Shown here: positions 8,283 through 17,359 of the stretch, in pieces
Layout: each line of letters starts with the position of its first letter
Numbering within the stretch: position 1 is the first letter of the stretch
Source: an uncultured Holdemania sp.
Lineage (GTDB): Bacteria; Bacillota_I; Bacilli_A; Erysipelotrichales; Erysipelotrichaceae
Direction of reading: 5' to 3'
Length of the DNA stretch: 37,759 bases
NCBI GenBank assembly: GCA_947037125.1
Contig: CAMQTJ010000017.1
Span: 1 to 37,759, forward strand
Program-made: the position numbers and the translations under genes
The notes under the pieces: generated by a model
What the model saw: only the letters and a program-made list of their open reading frames with translations
The model's database searches: none
What the model was told of the DNA's origin: nothing

Positions 8283-9421
8283 TGGAATCATTAACTTATA
8301 TTATTTTAGTCATTTTGCTTATGTATTATATTCATAAAATAGGTGATATTAAAATTGATAAAAAATTAGTCATTATCTTAAGTTTAACTTCTTATTTACT
8401 ACTATTTTTATCAAGTCTAATTTTTGTTGGTTATATCACAATATTCTTTATCCTGTTACTACTTATTGGTTATGCAGGTTTTTATGGGCAACAACCATTT
8501 GTATTACAATATAAATATTATCTTATAATGTTAATAACTTTTCCTATTTTGTTTTATTTATTTAAAACAAATTTGATAACTAGTTCAACATTATTATTAT
8601 TAATAGAATTATTTTTACTTATTCACTTATCATTTAAGGCTAGAAAATTAGTATCACTATGGAATTTAATAATAGTTATCATTTTCATTTTACTTATATT
8701 TAATAAACAACAATTGATTTCTATATTATTATCCACATTAGTATTTATAATCTTAGAATATGGGTTTAATTCATATAAAAAACAATGTGATCAAAACACT
8801 AATAGTTTAGTCGATTCTATTATTAGTTCACAGTATGAAGAAATCAAAAGTATTTACCTTAATATGCGTGGCTTTAGACATGATTATCATAGTCATATCC
8901 AAGCAATAAAAGCACATGTTTGCAATAATCAAATAAAAGAATTGACTAGTTATTTAAATCAACTTGAAACCGATTTAACAAGTATTGATAGTTATATCAA
9001 ATCTGGAAATGTTATGATTGATGCTATTTTAAATAGTGAACTAACTATAGCGCAAAACAACGATATCCCCTTTACTTGCAAGGCAATTTGTCCAGATTAT
9101 CTTACAATCAAAGAAACGGATTTATGTGTTATTTTAGGAAATGCATTAGATAATGCCATTGAAGCATGTATATTAGATGATCGTGTTGATAAATTTTTAC
9201 GTATTTATATTGTAGTCAATAAACAACAATTATATATTTCAATTCAAAACTCAGCAATAAAGCAAATGAATTTTAATCAAAAAAATTATATCAGTAGTAA
9301 AAAAGGTAATCATGGACTTGGTCTAAAAAGACTAAAACACACTATTAATAAATATGATGGCTATTTAAATCTTCAAAATGAAGAAGGTGTTTTCGCAACC
9401 GAAGTTACCTTACCTTTATAA
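8282..9421 (+). CDS. GHKL-type sensor histidine kinase (AgrC/BlpH-like), partner of the LytTR regulator
   Basis: The first 165 residues are strongly hydrophobic with about six membrane helices, as in peptide-sensing kinases of the AgrC/ComD class. A short coiled linker leads to the phospho-acceptor His200 in RGFRHDYHSHI, the N-box ILGNALDNAIEAC and the G-box NHGLGLKRLKHTINKYDG typical of HPK10 kinases. No AgrB protease gene and no obvious autoinducer peptide gene lie nearby. The ligand may thus be an external peptide or an envelope stress signal rather than a self-made pheromone. Confidence 0.9.
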   Translation: MESLTYIILVILLMYYIHKIGDIKIDKKLVIILSLTSYLLLFLSSLIFVGYITIFFILLLLIGYAGFYGQQPFVLQYKYYLIMLITFPILFYLFKTNLITSSTLLLLIELFLLIHLSFKARKLVSLWNLIIVIIFILLIFNKQQLISILLSTLVFIILEYGFNSYKKQCDQNTNSLVDSIISSQYEEIKSIYLNMRGFRHDYHSHIQAIKAHVCNNQIKELTSYLNQLETDLTSIDSYIKSGNVMIDAILNSELTIAQNNDIPFTCKAICPDYLTIKETDLCVILGNALDNAIEACILDDRVDKFLRIYIVVNKQQLYISIQNSAIKQMNFNQKNYISSKKGNHGLGLKRLKHTINKYDGYLNLQNEEGVFATEVTLPL

Positions 9422-9464
9422 TCTTATATTTTAAAAAAAATAAATAAGATCAATTTTGTTTAGT

Positions 9465-9531
9465 ACATTTGGTGTCGCTATAATAACATTTAGTGCCAAA
9501 ATATGAAAAAAGATAATTAATTAGCTATAAT
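9465..9531 (+). promoter_or_regulatory. Exporter promoter with tandem LytTR-type operator repeats
   Basis: Two near-identical direct repeats, ACATTTGGTGTC (from 9465) and ACATTTAGTGCC (from 9486), start exactly 21 bases apart. A TATAAT -10 element lies at 9526-9531 with no good -35 (ATGAAA at the expected place). The second repeat ends just upstream of the -35 position. LytTR regulators (AgrA, ComE and BlpR types) bind direct repeats of about 9-10 bp separated by about 12 bp and activate promoters with a weak -35. The assignment to the adjacent LytTR regulator is an inference. Confidence 0.65.
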
Positions 9532-9558
9532 TAAACCAAGATTTAGGAGGTCAAAAAA

Positions 9559-11373
9559 ATGAATAAAAAAAATTATTCAGTTTTATCAAACCTTAAATAT
9601 TCGCTTGGTTTTTTTGTATTCTACATGAAAAAATCAACTTTATTTATTGGAGTCATGGATATTGTAATAGGTGTAGCAATTCCTTTTGTAAGTGTTTTTA
9701 TACCTAGTATCGCCATTTATTATTTAACTGGTGATTTTGATGTGATTACATCAATTATCGTAATTATTTCTAGCATTGTTATTTTTCAACTAATTTCTAT
9801 TTTATCAGTTAAACTTGAGAAAACATTTAGTGGAAAACTTTTTATTTTTCGATTACATTTCACTAAAGAATATAGTGACCATATTATTGATATGGACTAT
9901 GAAGCTATGGAAAGTACACAAGGGCGTAAGCAGTGTGCAAATGGCTTAGAAATGGTTTATATGGGTAATGAAGATGGTATTGAAGCTTATCTTCGTTATT
10001 TTTTTGGTGTCGTTAAAAATTTATTAGGTTTAGTTATTTCAATAATAATAACTTATACATTACATCCATTAATCGTTGTATTTTTAATTCTTAGTTCAGT
10101 AGGCGTTATATATTTTAACGATCAATTTCATAAGTTTAATGTTGAAAACGAAGATTTTAATGCAGCCTACTATGCAAGAAATCAATACCTTGAAAAAACT
10201 AGTATTGACCCAAAAAACATTAAAGATATAAAGCTTTATTCAATGCAAAAATGGATAGCGAGCTTATATGAAAGGCTTATTAATGATCGCAAAAAATATA
10301 TTGATATTTATTTTAACATCATGTTTAAATCAACTCAGTTTACACTAGTATCTACATTTTTAAAGGATATTATAGTATATTTATATTTAATATATTGTCT
10401 TATTCAAAATACAATTGATGTTCCTTATTTTATTATGTATGTAGGTGTTATTTCTACTTTATCTAATTGGTTGATTGAAGTTTTCAATAATTATAAAGAG
10501 TTTATTCGTAATGATATTGTCATTAGTAATTTCAGAAACTTTAAACAATATGGTAAACCTTTAAAAAGTAATGGTAAATCACTGTTAAAAAATGAAGCTC
10601 ACAGTATCACTCTTGAAAATGTAAGTTTTAAATATTCTGACAATGATAAATATTCAATCGATAATTTATCTTTAGAAATTAAAAAAGGTGAAAAACTTGC
10701 AATAGTCGGTGCCAATGGTGCAGGTAAAACAACTTTAGTTAAATTAATTTGTGGTCTATACACACCTACAAAAGGTCGAATATTAATCGATGGAATTGAT
10801 TGTGCTACTCTTTGTAAAGATCAAATTTTTAAAGAATTCTCTGTTGTTTTTCAAGATGAAGTTATTTTTGCATTTGATGTAGAAAGTAATGTTACTGGAA
10901 ATATTGAAAGTAAAACTGATTATATTAAGCTTGAACAGGCATTAAAACAAGCAGGGATTTACGATAAAATTGAAAGTCTTCCAAATAATATCAAACAAAA
11001 TATGACTAAAAGAATTTATGAAGATGGGGTAGAATTTTCAGGTGGTGAATCTTCTAAATTAATGCTTGCTCGTGCCTTATATAATGATGCACCTGTTATG
11101 ATTTTAGATGAACCTACAAGTGCTCTTGATCCAATTGCAGAAAGTATATTATATGAAAGCTATAATCAATTAATTGAAAATAAAACAAGTATTTTTATTT
11201 CTCATCGTCTTAGTTCGACAAGATTTTGCGATAGAATTATCTTATTGGGTGATGGAGCTATTCTTGAAATTGGAACCCATGAACAGTTAATGAATAAGGG
11301 TGGGGCATATCACAACATGTTTGATATTCAATCACATTATTATAAAAAAAGTGAGGTGAAAAACAATGACTAA
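9559..11373 (+). CDS. ABC exporter half-transporter, membrane plus ATPase domain (first of a pair)
   Basis: The 604-residue protein has an N-terminal membrane domain of about 320 residues with five or six helices. The ATPase domain has Walker A GANGAGKTT (384-392), signature FSGGES near 493-498, Walker B MILDEPTSALDP (514-525 region) and ISHRLSS. There is no N-terminal C39 peptidase domain, so it does not itself cleave a leader peptide. TAGGAGG precedes the ATG, and the gene overlaps the next by eight bases. The pair probably forms a heterodimer exporting a peptide or small molecule, or protecting against one. The substrate is not visible in the sequence. Confidence 0.88.
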   Translation: MNKKNYSVLSNLKYSLGFFVFYMKKSTLFIGVMDIVIGVAIPFVSVFIPSIAIYYLTGDFDVITSIIVIISSIVIFQLISILSVKLEKTFSGKLFIFRLHFTKEYSDHIIDMDYEAMESTQGRKQCANGLEMVYMGNEDGIEAYLRYFFGVVKNLLGLVISIIITYTLHPLIVVFLILSSVGVIYFNDQFHKFNVENEDFNAAYYARNQYLEKTSIDPKNIKDIKLYSMQKWIASLYERLINDRKKYIDIYFNIMFKSTQFTLVSTFLKDIIVYLYLIYCLIQNTIDVPYFIMYVGVISTLSNWLIEVFNNYKEFIRNDIVISNFRNFKQYGKPLKSNGKSLLKNEAHSITLENVSFKYSDNDKYSIDNLSLEIKKGEKLAIVGANGAGKTTLVKLICGLYTPTKGRILIDGIDCATLCKDQIFKEFSVVFQDEVIFAFDVESNVTGNIESKTDYIKLEQALKQAGIYDKIESLPNNIKQNMTKRIYEDGVEFSGGESSKLMLARALYNDAPVMILDEPTSALDPIAESILYESYNQLIENKTSIFISHRLSSTRFCDRIILLGDGAILEIGTHEQLMNKGGAYHNMFDIQSHYYKKSEVKNND

Positions 11374-13207
11374 AAAAAGTGAGATATTTAACACAGTTTA
11401 TAGGTTATTAAAGTTAATGCATTCTTTTGATAAGGATTTAATTCCCTTGTCATTGTTGTGTGCTATATTTAGTGGTATAACTCCATACCTTGCTATTTTT
11501 ATGTCAGGTTTATTACTTGATAATCTGCATAGTAAAAATTATGAGTTAGCTTTTTATATTGTAATCTTTTTTTCAACATTAATTTTTATATTAAGTTATT
11601 TAAAGGAATACTTCCAAAAAATTCGTTGTAAAAAAAATAACTGTAATGAACCTAAATTTGCAGCATTCATCCGCGATAAAATGCTTTCGTATAAATATGA
11701 AAAAATACAAAGTCCGCAAGTTTACCAAAAACTAGTTCTATTAGAAAGAATGATAAGCATATCAGGTGGTGTTGATGCTCTTGTTGCGAAATTAATAATA
11801 TTTCTAAAAGGATTAATTTCTTCACTTATCTCTTTTATCATGATTATCTATTTATGTTTAACTTTGCCACAAAGCGACAATCAAGTATTATCTTTAATTG
11901 CATCTCCTATTGTTTCAACCTTAATTATTTGTGGTTTTATAACACTTACTTTAATGATAATAATACCAAAAAACCGTAAGTTTAATCAAGCTTTACAAGA
12001 TTTATTACAAATACAAGGGAAAAGCGAGCTTGCTATTACTTCAATTATTACTGATATATTACAAAATTATAAAGTTGGAGCAACTACACGTATTTATGAT
12101 ATGGGTGATATGCTAAAGCAACGTCTTATGGATGTTAATGAAAATGATATTATAAAATGCCATAAAATGTTTGCTGATTATATTACAAACCTTGCTGTTT
12201 TTCATTCAATTAGTAAATCAGCCATTATAGTCGTTGCTTATTTTGTTATTCTTGTAAAGATATTATCAAATGCCATCACAATCGGGATGTTCACAACTTA
12301 TGGACTAATGATAACGTTCTTTACTTCTACTTTAATGGATACTTTAAGCAGTTACACAACAATTTGTTCTATTAGTAATTATCTTAAATATTATCTTGAA
12401 ATATTAGATTGGAAAGAATGTGAAGAATCTGGTAGTATTCCAATTGAAAAAAGATTAGATAATGAATACGAAATTGAATTTAAAGATGTTTGCTTTCATT
12501 ATCCTGATACTGATGTTGAAGTATTAAAAAACATTAATTTCAAGTTAAACTTAAAAGAAAAAATGGCCATTGTCGGTAAAAACGGAGCAGGTAAAAGTAC
12601 CTTTATTCATTTGTTAGTTAGACTTTATAAACCTACTAGTGGAATGATTACATTAAATGGTATTGATATTCAAAAGTATGATTATAATGAATACATCAGT
12701 TTATTTTCAGTAGTTTTTCAACAATTTAAAATGTTCGCCTTTTCTATTAAAGAAAATGTTACAACAACAAAAAATTGTGATGAAAAAAAATTAAGAGAAG
12801 TATTAACTCAAGCAGGAATCATGGAAAGAATTGATGAATTAGAACAAGGTGTTGATACATTTTTAATGAAATATAATGAGGATGGCGTAGAATTTTCAGG
12901 TGGTGAAATGCAAAAACTTGCCATCGCCCGTGCCCTATATAAAGATGCACCATATGTTATTTTGGATGAACCAACAGCAGCACTTGATCCATTAAGTGAA
13001 TATGAAATCTATAAAGGTTTTGATGCAATGGTTCAAGATAAAACAAGTATTTATATTTCTCATAGAATGAGTAGTTGTCGCTTTTGCCCTAATATTATTG
13101 TTTTTGATATGGGTGAAATTGTAGAAACAGGAAGTCATGATGATTTACTTAAACTTGATGGTGTATATTCAACAATGTGGAATGCACAAGCTCAATATTA
13201 TGAGTAA
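11366..13207 (+). CDS. ABC exporter half-transporter, membrane plus ATPase domain (second of a pair)
   Basis: The 613-residue partner has the same layout: membrane domain to about residue 340, then Walker A GKNGAGKST (404-412), Q-loop VVFQQF, signature FSGGEMQ (510-516), Walker B VILDEPTAALDP (with Asp534-Glu535) and ISHRMSS. Both pair members keep the catalytic Walker B glutamate and switch histidine, so neither site is obviously degenerate, unlike many heterodimeric exporters. GAGGTG at 11352-11357 is the ribosome binding site. A weak AT-only hairpin with a T-run (13218-13247) may end the transcript. Confidence 0.88.
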   Translation: MTKKSEIFNTVYRLLKLMHSFDKDLIPLSLLCAIFSGITPYLAIFMSGLLLDNLHSKNYELAFYIVIFFSTLIFILSYLKEYFQKIRCKKNNCNEPKFAAFIRDKMLSYKYEKIQSPQVYQKLVLLERMISISGGVDALVAKLIIFLKGLISSLISFIMIIYLCLTLPQSDNQVLSLIASPIVSTLIICGFITLTLMIIIPKNRKFNQALQDLLQIQGKSELAITSIITDILQNYKVGATTRIYDMGDMLKQRLMDVNENDIIKCHKMFADYITNLAVFHSISKSAIIVVAYFVILVKILSNAITIGMFTTYGLMITFFTSTLMDTLSSYTTICSISNYLKYYLEILDWKECEESGSIPIEKRLDNEYEIEFKDVCFHYPDTDVEVLKNINFKLNLKEKMAIVGKNGAGKSTFIHLLVRLYKPTSGMITLNGIDIQKYDYNEYISLFSVVFQQFKMFAFSIKENVTTTKNCDEKKLREVLTQAGIMERIDELEQGVDTFLMKYNEDGVEFSGGEMQKLAIARALYKDAPYVILDEPTAALDPLSEYEIYKGFDAMVQDKTSIYISHRMSSCRFCPNIIVFDMGEIVETGSHDDLLKLDGVYSTMWNAQAQYYE

Positions 13208-13217
13208 GCAAGTATTT

Positions 13218-13247
13218 AAATTTAATATATAAACTTAAAATTTTTTT
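13218..13247 (+). terminator. Weak possible terminator after the exporter pair
   Basis: An A/T-only imperfect stem (13218-13225 with 13235-13243) runs into seven Ts. It is placed correctly 11 bases after the stop codon but is thermodynamically weak. Confidence 0.35.
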
Positions 13248-13368
13248 AATGCCAATATATTTTATTGTTGTTAAGGAATTTTTTTATCATTACTTATAAT
13301 TTCTTTTTTGATATTTTATATTTATCTAACATTAAAATTTCCTTGGAAATACTATATATTTTCATTAA

Positions 13369-13452
13369 TTACTCATTTATTCACCTATGTTAACAATCCG
13401 TGACATAATTCATGTTATGATTGGTAGACTGAAATGAGTAAAATGCTATAAT
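13369..13452 (+). promoter_or_regulatory. Promoter region of the XRE/pentad-repeat gene, with long inverted repeat
   Basis: A TAGACT -35-like box (13425-13430) and TATAAT (13447-13452) are spaced by 16 bases. A perfect 10-base inverted repeat, TTACTCATTT (13369-13378) and AAATGAGTAA (13432-13441), brackets about 53 bases and its right arm lies in the spacer. A smaller CATAA/TTATG hairpin lies between. The arms could be paired operator sites for the XRE protein. The remainder of the 13248-13529 gap shows no gene. Confidence 0.45.
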
Positions 13453-13529
13453 TTTAATATGTTATAACAAAAATATTAATAATTGTTGAAGTATTTAAAA
13501 ATATTACGATATTTTAAAAGGAGGATATT

Positions 13530-14318
13530 ATGGAATTTAATGATAAATTAATGCAATTAAGAAAAGAAAAAGGTTGGTCACAAGAAGAATTAGGAATTAA
13601 AATTAATGTTACAAGACAAACTATATCAAAATGGGAGCTTAAAGAAACTACACCTGAAATGAAGAAATTAGTAGAACTAAGTAAAATATTTGATGTATCA
13701 ATTGATAGTCTTGTTGGGAATAAATCAAATGATATACCTTCACAAAAAGTTGTCCATCATTATAGTTTTGGATGTGCTCCTTATGAATATATTAGTAAAA
13801 TAAAACTTTTCAATCTTCCTTTAGTTCATATAAATGTAGGTAATGGTCATGCTTCAAAAGCAAAAGGTATCATTGCAATTGGAAATTATGCTTACGGTTT
13901 AATTACTATCGGGTTATTTTGTTTTGGTGGCATAAGCATTGGAATATTGCCTATTGGATTATTTTCTTTAGGATGTTTATCAATAGGTCTATTGTTAAGT
14001 ATTGGAGCAATAGCGATAGGTACTGTCTCAATCGGTGGTATTTCAATAGGTATATTTGCTACTGGAGGACTTGCTATTGGATTTTATGCACTTGGTGGTG
14101 CTTGCTTTGCGAAAAATATTGGTGTTGGTGGATATGTACAAGCAGCTATTGCAATTGCAGATATTCCAACTGGGGATATCACCTTTAATACTAATAATGT
14201 TATTAAGTTCAATGAAGTACAATCAGCTATTAATCAAAATCTTCCTGATACACCAAAATTTATCTGTGACTTTTTCGCTAAGATTGCGGAATTGTCATCT
14301 ATGAGCAATTATCGTTAA
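13530..14318 (+). CDS. XRE-family regulator fused to a glycine-pentad repeat domain
   Basis: Residues 1-63 form a Cro/CI-type helix-turn-helix (LGIKINVTRQTISKWE recognition region). After a linker, residues 113-190 form a repeat in which glycine falls at every fifth position: 113, 118, 123, 128, 133, 138, 143, 148 and 153, then one residue of slip, then 159, 164, 169, 174, 179, 184 and 189. The residue before each glycine is mostly Ile, Leu or Phe. Such regularity suggests a solenoid or packed membrane-associated fold rather than ordinary helices. The last 50 residues are non-repetitive. AAGGAGG supports the start. Firmicute proteins of this layout exist, but their function is not known to me. 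Confidence 0.8.
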   Translation: MEFNDKLMQLRKEKGWSQEELGIKINVTRQTISKWELKETTPEMKKLVELSKIFDVSIDSLVGNKSNDIPSQKVVHHYSFGCAPYEYISKIKLFNLPLVHINVGNGHASKAKGIIAIGNYAYGLITIGLFCFGGISIGILPIGLFSLGCLSIGLLLSIGAIAIGTVSIGGISIGIFATGGLAIGFYALGGACFAKNIGVGGYVQAAIAIADIPTGDITFNTNNVIKFNEVQSAINQNLPDTPKFICDFFAKIAELSSMSNYR

Positions 14319-14403
14319 CTCTATTTAATTTAACAATCTACAAGTTAAGAAGTGTAATCAAAAGCTTACTTAAAAAATAAAACAACTTTATCTAGTCCGA
14401 TGG

Positions 14404-14440
14404 CGACAACTTAGCAAATTATGTTAAGTTGTCGTTTTAT
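14404..14440 (+). terminator. Rho-independent terminator after the XRE gene
   Basis: CGACAACTTA (14404-14413) pairs with TAAGTTGTCG (14425-14434) as a perfect 10-bp stem, followed by TTTTAT. Confidence 0.85.
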
Positions 14441-14576
14441 ATGAAAAAGCATTTTTAGCATACATTATACGATTTTATTTTTTTTCGCCCTATTTTTGTG
14501 GTTAACTTTTTATTTAATAACCTATTGTTTATTACTAATTTATAGCATAATATAATTAAGAAATAAGGTGTTTTTA

Positions 14577-14609
14577 TGTTTGTAAGAGCTATAAAATACA
14601 ACAAATAAT
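14577..14609 (+). pseudogene. Possible N-terminal stub of a transposase gene
   Basis: After AAGGTG an ATG at 14577 opens ten codons (MFVRAIKYNK) before a TAA. The start resembles the N-terminus of IS1634-type transposases. The rest is missing. This is a short match and is offered only as a possibility within a region of decayed mobile DNA. Confidence 0.25.
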
Positions 14610-14688
14610 TAATACCATTACCATCTTATTTATTCTCATTTAAAGTGGTTTAGCTTAGCTTTTAGTTTAAATAAGTTGCAGTTGTTTT

Positions 14689-15173
14689 CTAAAAAGCATA
14701 ACCACTAATATCAAACAAATCGTTCAATAATGCTTCATAATTATCTAAAAGAGAAATAAAAATATTCTTGTTATACTTATTTGTAATTTGAATATAAACG
14801 CTTAAATACAATGAAAACCTATTTACCGCACGATAGATAGTTAATATCGTTATATTTTTTTTTTCTAATTTCCTTTTCCGTTAACATTTTTTGTGATTTA
14901 TCATAATTAACCAGTAATATAAATGATAGAGATGTGAGAATAATCCACAGGAAAGTTGTGAGGAAATAAGGCATGAAAATGGTTGCAGCTTTGACAATAG
15001 ACAACAGGTATTTTACATTTAGATTCAATGATTCTATTAACTTGATATACTATATAATTTTTTTCATATGCCACTTTATAAACAGAGTTAGGTGATTTAC
15101 ACCTTTCTTTATTTCCGACATTATTTGTATGAATATGATTTTTGCCCAACAGATATTGAAATATTAAACGCAA
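14689..15173 (-). pseudogene. Decayed DUF6431-like (transposon-associated zinc-ribbon) protein gene
   Basis: On the minus strand, one frame from 15173 encodes a segment with VVYCQSCNHFHALFPHNFP and DYSHIS. This resembles the zinc-ribbon plus HALLP plus PYS motif of DUF6431 proteins, which travel with insertion sequences. The frame ends at a stop at 14907. A different minus frame continues with plausible protein (TIYRAVNRFSLYLSVYIQ, then KNIFISLLDNYEALLNDL and a stop at 14689-14691), so at least one frameshift has occurred. The N-terminal CxxC half is not clear. The family call is from memory of the motif. Confidence 0.45.
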
Positions 15174-15302
15174 TATTTCAGTGTTTTAAAGATAAAAACT
15201 TTATTAAAACATAACTTTTTTATTGATTTCAGAAAAAACTTTGGCTTTCTTCATACTAAATATTATAATATAGTTATTAAGTAAGTTGAAAGGTGGAGCT
15301 AT

Positions 15303-16506
15303 ATGGTACAGCGTAAAGAATATCTTCAAAAGCTAATAAATCAGCGAGAGCAAAAAGTAATTAAAGTTGTAACAGGTGTACGTAGATGTGGTAAATCTAC
15401 ATTATTCCAGTTATATCAAACTTATTTGAAGGATACAGGAGTGGAAGAAAATCAAATTATATCCTTAAATCTCGAAGATATTGAGTTTGAAGAACTTTTA
15501 GATTATAAAAAATTATATGCCTATATCAAAGAGCGACTGTGTGCTGATAAATTCACATAAGTATTTATTGATGAAGTGCAAAGTTGTAATAATTTTGAAA
15601 AAGTTGTAGATAGTCTATTTATTAAAGATAAAGTAGATGTATATATTACAGGTTCAAACGCTTATATGCTATCTGGAGAGCTGGCAACTTTACTTTCTGG
15701 ACGATATGTAAAAGTAGATATGTTACCACTATCTTTTAACGAATATACACAGGCAAATGTGAACATGGAAAAATCTAAAATGGAAAAGTTTAACGATTAT
15801 TTACGTTTTGTTCATTTCCATATGTGGCTACCTCTTACAAAAATTTAGATAATATTCCAAGTTATTTGGATGGTATTTATAGTTCTATTTTAATTAAAGA
15901 TGTTGCAAAGCGTGAAGGGATTACTGATGTTGCGTTGCTTGTAAGTATTGTGAAAACGGTGGCTGCGAGTATTGGCAGCCCTATTTCTATAAAGAAAATT
16001 TCTAACATTATTGTTTCATCTGGAAGGAAAATATCTGTAAATACTGTTGATAACTATCTGAGCGCACTGTGTGATGCTTGTATTTTCTATAAAGTAGTCG
16101 TTATGATATTAAAGGTAGACAGCACCTGAAAACATTAGGCAAATACTATATGGTCGATACAGGTATTCGAAATTTACTATTACCATCTTCTGGCGCTGAC
16201 CTTGGACATTTAATTGAAAATATAGTATATTTTGAGCTCGTTAGACGTGGGTACAAGGTTAATATTGGAAAAGTGGCAGAAAAAGAAGTAAACTTTGTTG
16301 CAAGTAATATGGAAGGTATTTTGTATGTTCAAGTATCGGCGTCAGTTCTTGATGAAAATACTTTGAAAAGAGAATTAGAATCACTTGAAGCAATATCCGA
16401 TCATCACCCTAAAATTTTATTAACCTTAGATGAAATCGGAAATGGTGCAAATTTCAACGGAATAAAGCACCTCAATTTACTCGATTGCTTACTAGGTATA
16501 GTATAG
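15303..16506 (+). pseudogene. AAA+ ATPase with DUF4143-type C-terminus, broken by one stop and two frameshifts
   Basis: The three-part frame would encode about 400 residues, the normal family length. It begins with MVQRKEYLQKL, Walker A GVRRCGKST and the Walker B region VFIDEVQ, followed by the ITGSNAYML sensor. Lesions are TAA at 15558-15560 (where Tyr is expected before VFIDEVQ), a one-base deletion near 15810 (restoring RFGSFPYVATSY across it), and another frameshift near 16098 (restoring RYDIKGRQHLKTLGKYY). The C-terminal part, with FELVRRGYKVNIGKV and EVNFVAS, is the nuclease-like DUF4143 region. Reading continues to TAG at 16504-16506. An intact member of the same superfamily lies at 19597-20886. 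Confidence 0.88.
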
Positions 16507-17166
16507 AAATAATTATGCACATTTAAATTAAATATGGATTTTATGATACTATTCTGACACTAAAAAGTGTCAAGCGAAAATTAAAATGTCTCAAAAAATG
16601 TTAATTATTAGCATCGTATTCTGTACGGTGCTTTTGTTTAATAAAAAAAGCATTGTAAGATATCTGCTTCCATAAATGATTCATTTTTAGTATATTTTGC
16701 TTCTTTGGTTTTACAGCAATTACTTCATTAAATGTCTTTTGTTGTTCTTCTTTTTGCTTGTTGAATGCCATTTTATTAACTAGGTTTTTAGTCTAGTTAA
16801 ATGGTACTATTTAATCAATATATAATATATATTTTCAATTTAATTGATACTTAGTATTAAAGTTTAATACTTTATTTATAACAAATAATCCAGATTATAG
16901 GATTTCTTTAAGACTATAATTAATCATTGTTATATGTCGTAACTACTGCACCATTCCCTATGATATTTTAATTACTATTTGCGTCATATTAGATGCCACT
17001 GCGTTGTCTATGTAGTAAATTACATTCAAAAATTCACTAAAGTATATTTCGTTTTTTTCTTTTGATTTTATATTATTATAGAAAAACATAAAAAACTACT
17101 TGGCAAATAATTTGACGAAATTTAAGTCAAATAAAAAATGCTAAGCCTTTATTTATTTTTAAGATT
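16507..17166. other. Mostly non-coding decayed region with small inverted repeats
   Basis: The only structures seen are a perfect TGACACT/AGTGTCA hairpin near 16554-16572, a 56-codon minus-strand frame (listed separately), and an 8-bp inverted repeat TTAACTAG/CTAGTTAA at 16776-16800. From 16810 to 17166 the sequence is AT-rich with no credible gene. Confidence 0.5.
16601..16771 (-). CDS. Small hypothetical ORF (56 aa), doubtful
   Basis: A minus-strand ATG at 16771 opens 56 codons beginning MAFNKQKEEQQKTFNEVIAV and ending in TAA at 16601-16603. It is Lys/Gln rich and hydrophilic. There is no convincing ribosome binding site; an 8-bp inverted repeat (16776-16800) lies directly upstream. It could be a real small gene or the relic of a larger one. 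I do not recognise it. Confidence 0.25.
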   Translation of the reverse strand: MAFNKQKEEQQKTFNEVIAVKPKKQNILKMNHLWKQISYNAFFIKQKHRTEYDANN

Positions 17167-17355
17167 TTAAACGTTTTTGTAAGCGAATAAAATGCTGAAC
17201 AACACTTGCTCTACAACTTCTAATCCAGATAATTGATCTTTTATATTGACTAATAATGTCTTATCAAAAGCTTCATGACCATCGCATTCATTTTTTTCCA
17301 ATATACTTTTTCACCGTTTCACCTATTTAGGGTAATTTTCTTTCAGTTCTAACCA
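17167..17355 (-). pseudogene. Unidentified degraded coding remnant
   Basis: A minus-strand frame of 63 codons reads like protein (WLELKENYPK, then ECDGHEAFDKTLLVNIKDQL and GLEVVEQVLFSILFAYKNV) but has internal TAG and TGA codons. It ends at TAA 17167-17169. The family is not recognised. It lies back to back with the CynX-like fragment on the other strand, adding to the picture of a decayed block. Confidence 0.35.
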
Positions 17356-17359
17356 TGAG

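Noticed and set aside
13919-14304. Two extra plus-strand ORFs inside the XRE gene
   Set aside because: They are alternative frames of the glycine-pentad repeat, with Trp/Cys-rich nonsense composition.
14819-15028. Small membrane protein on the minus strand
   Set aside because: It is an alternative frame of the DUF6431-like relic, has no ribosome binding site, and its hydrophobicity arises from the T-rich sequence.
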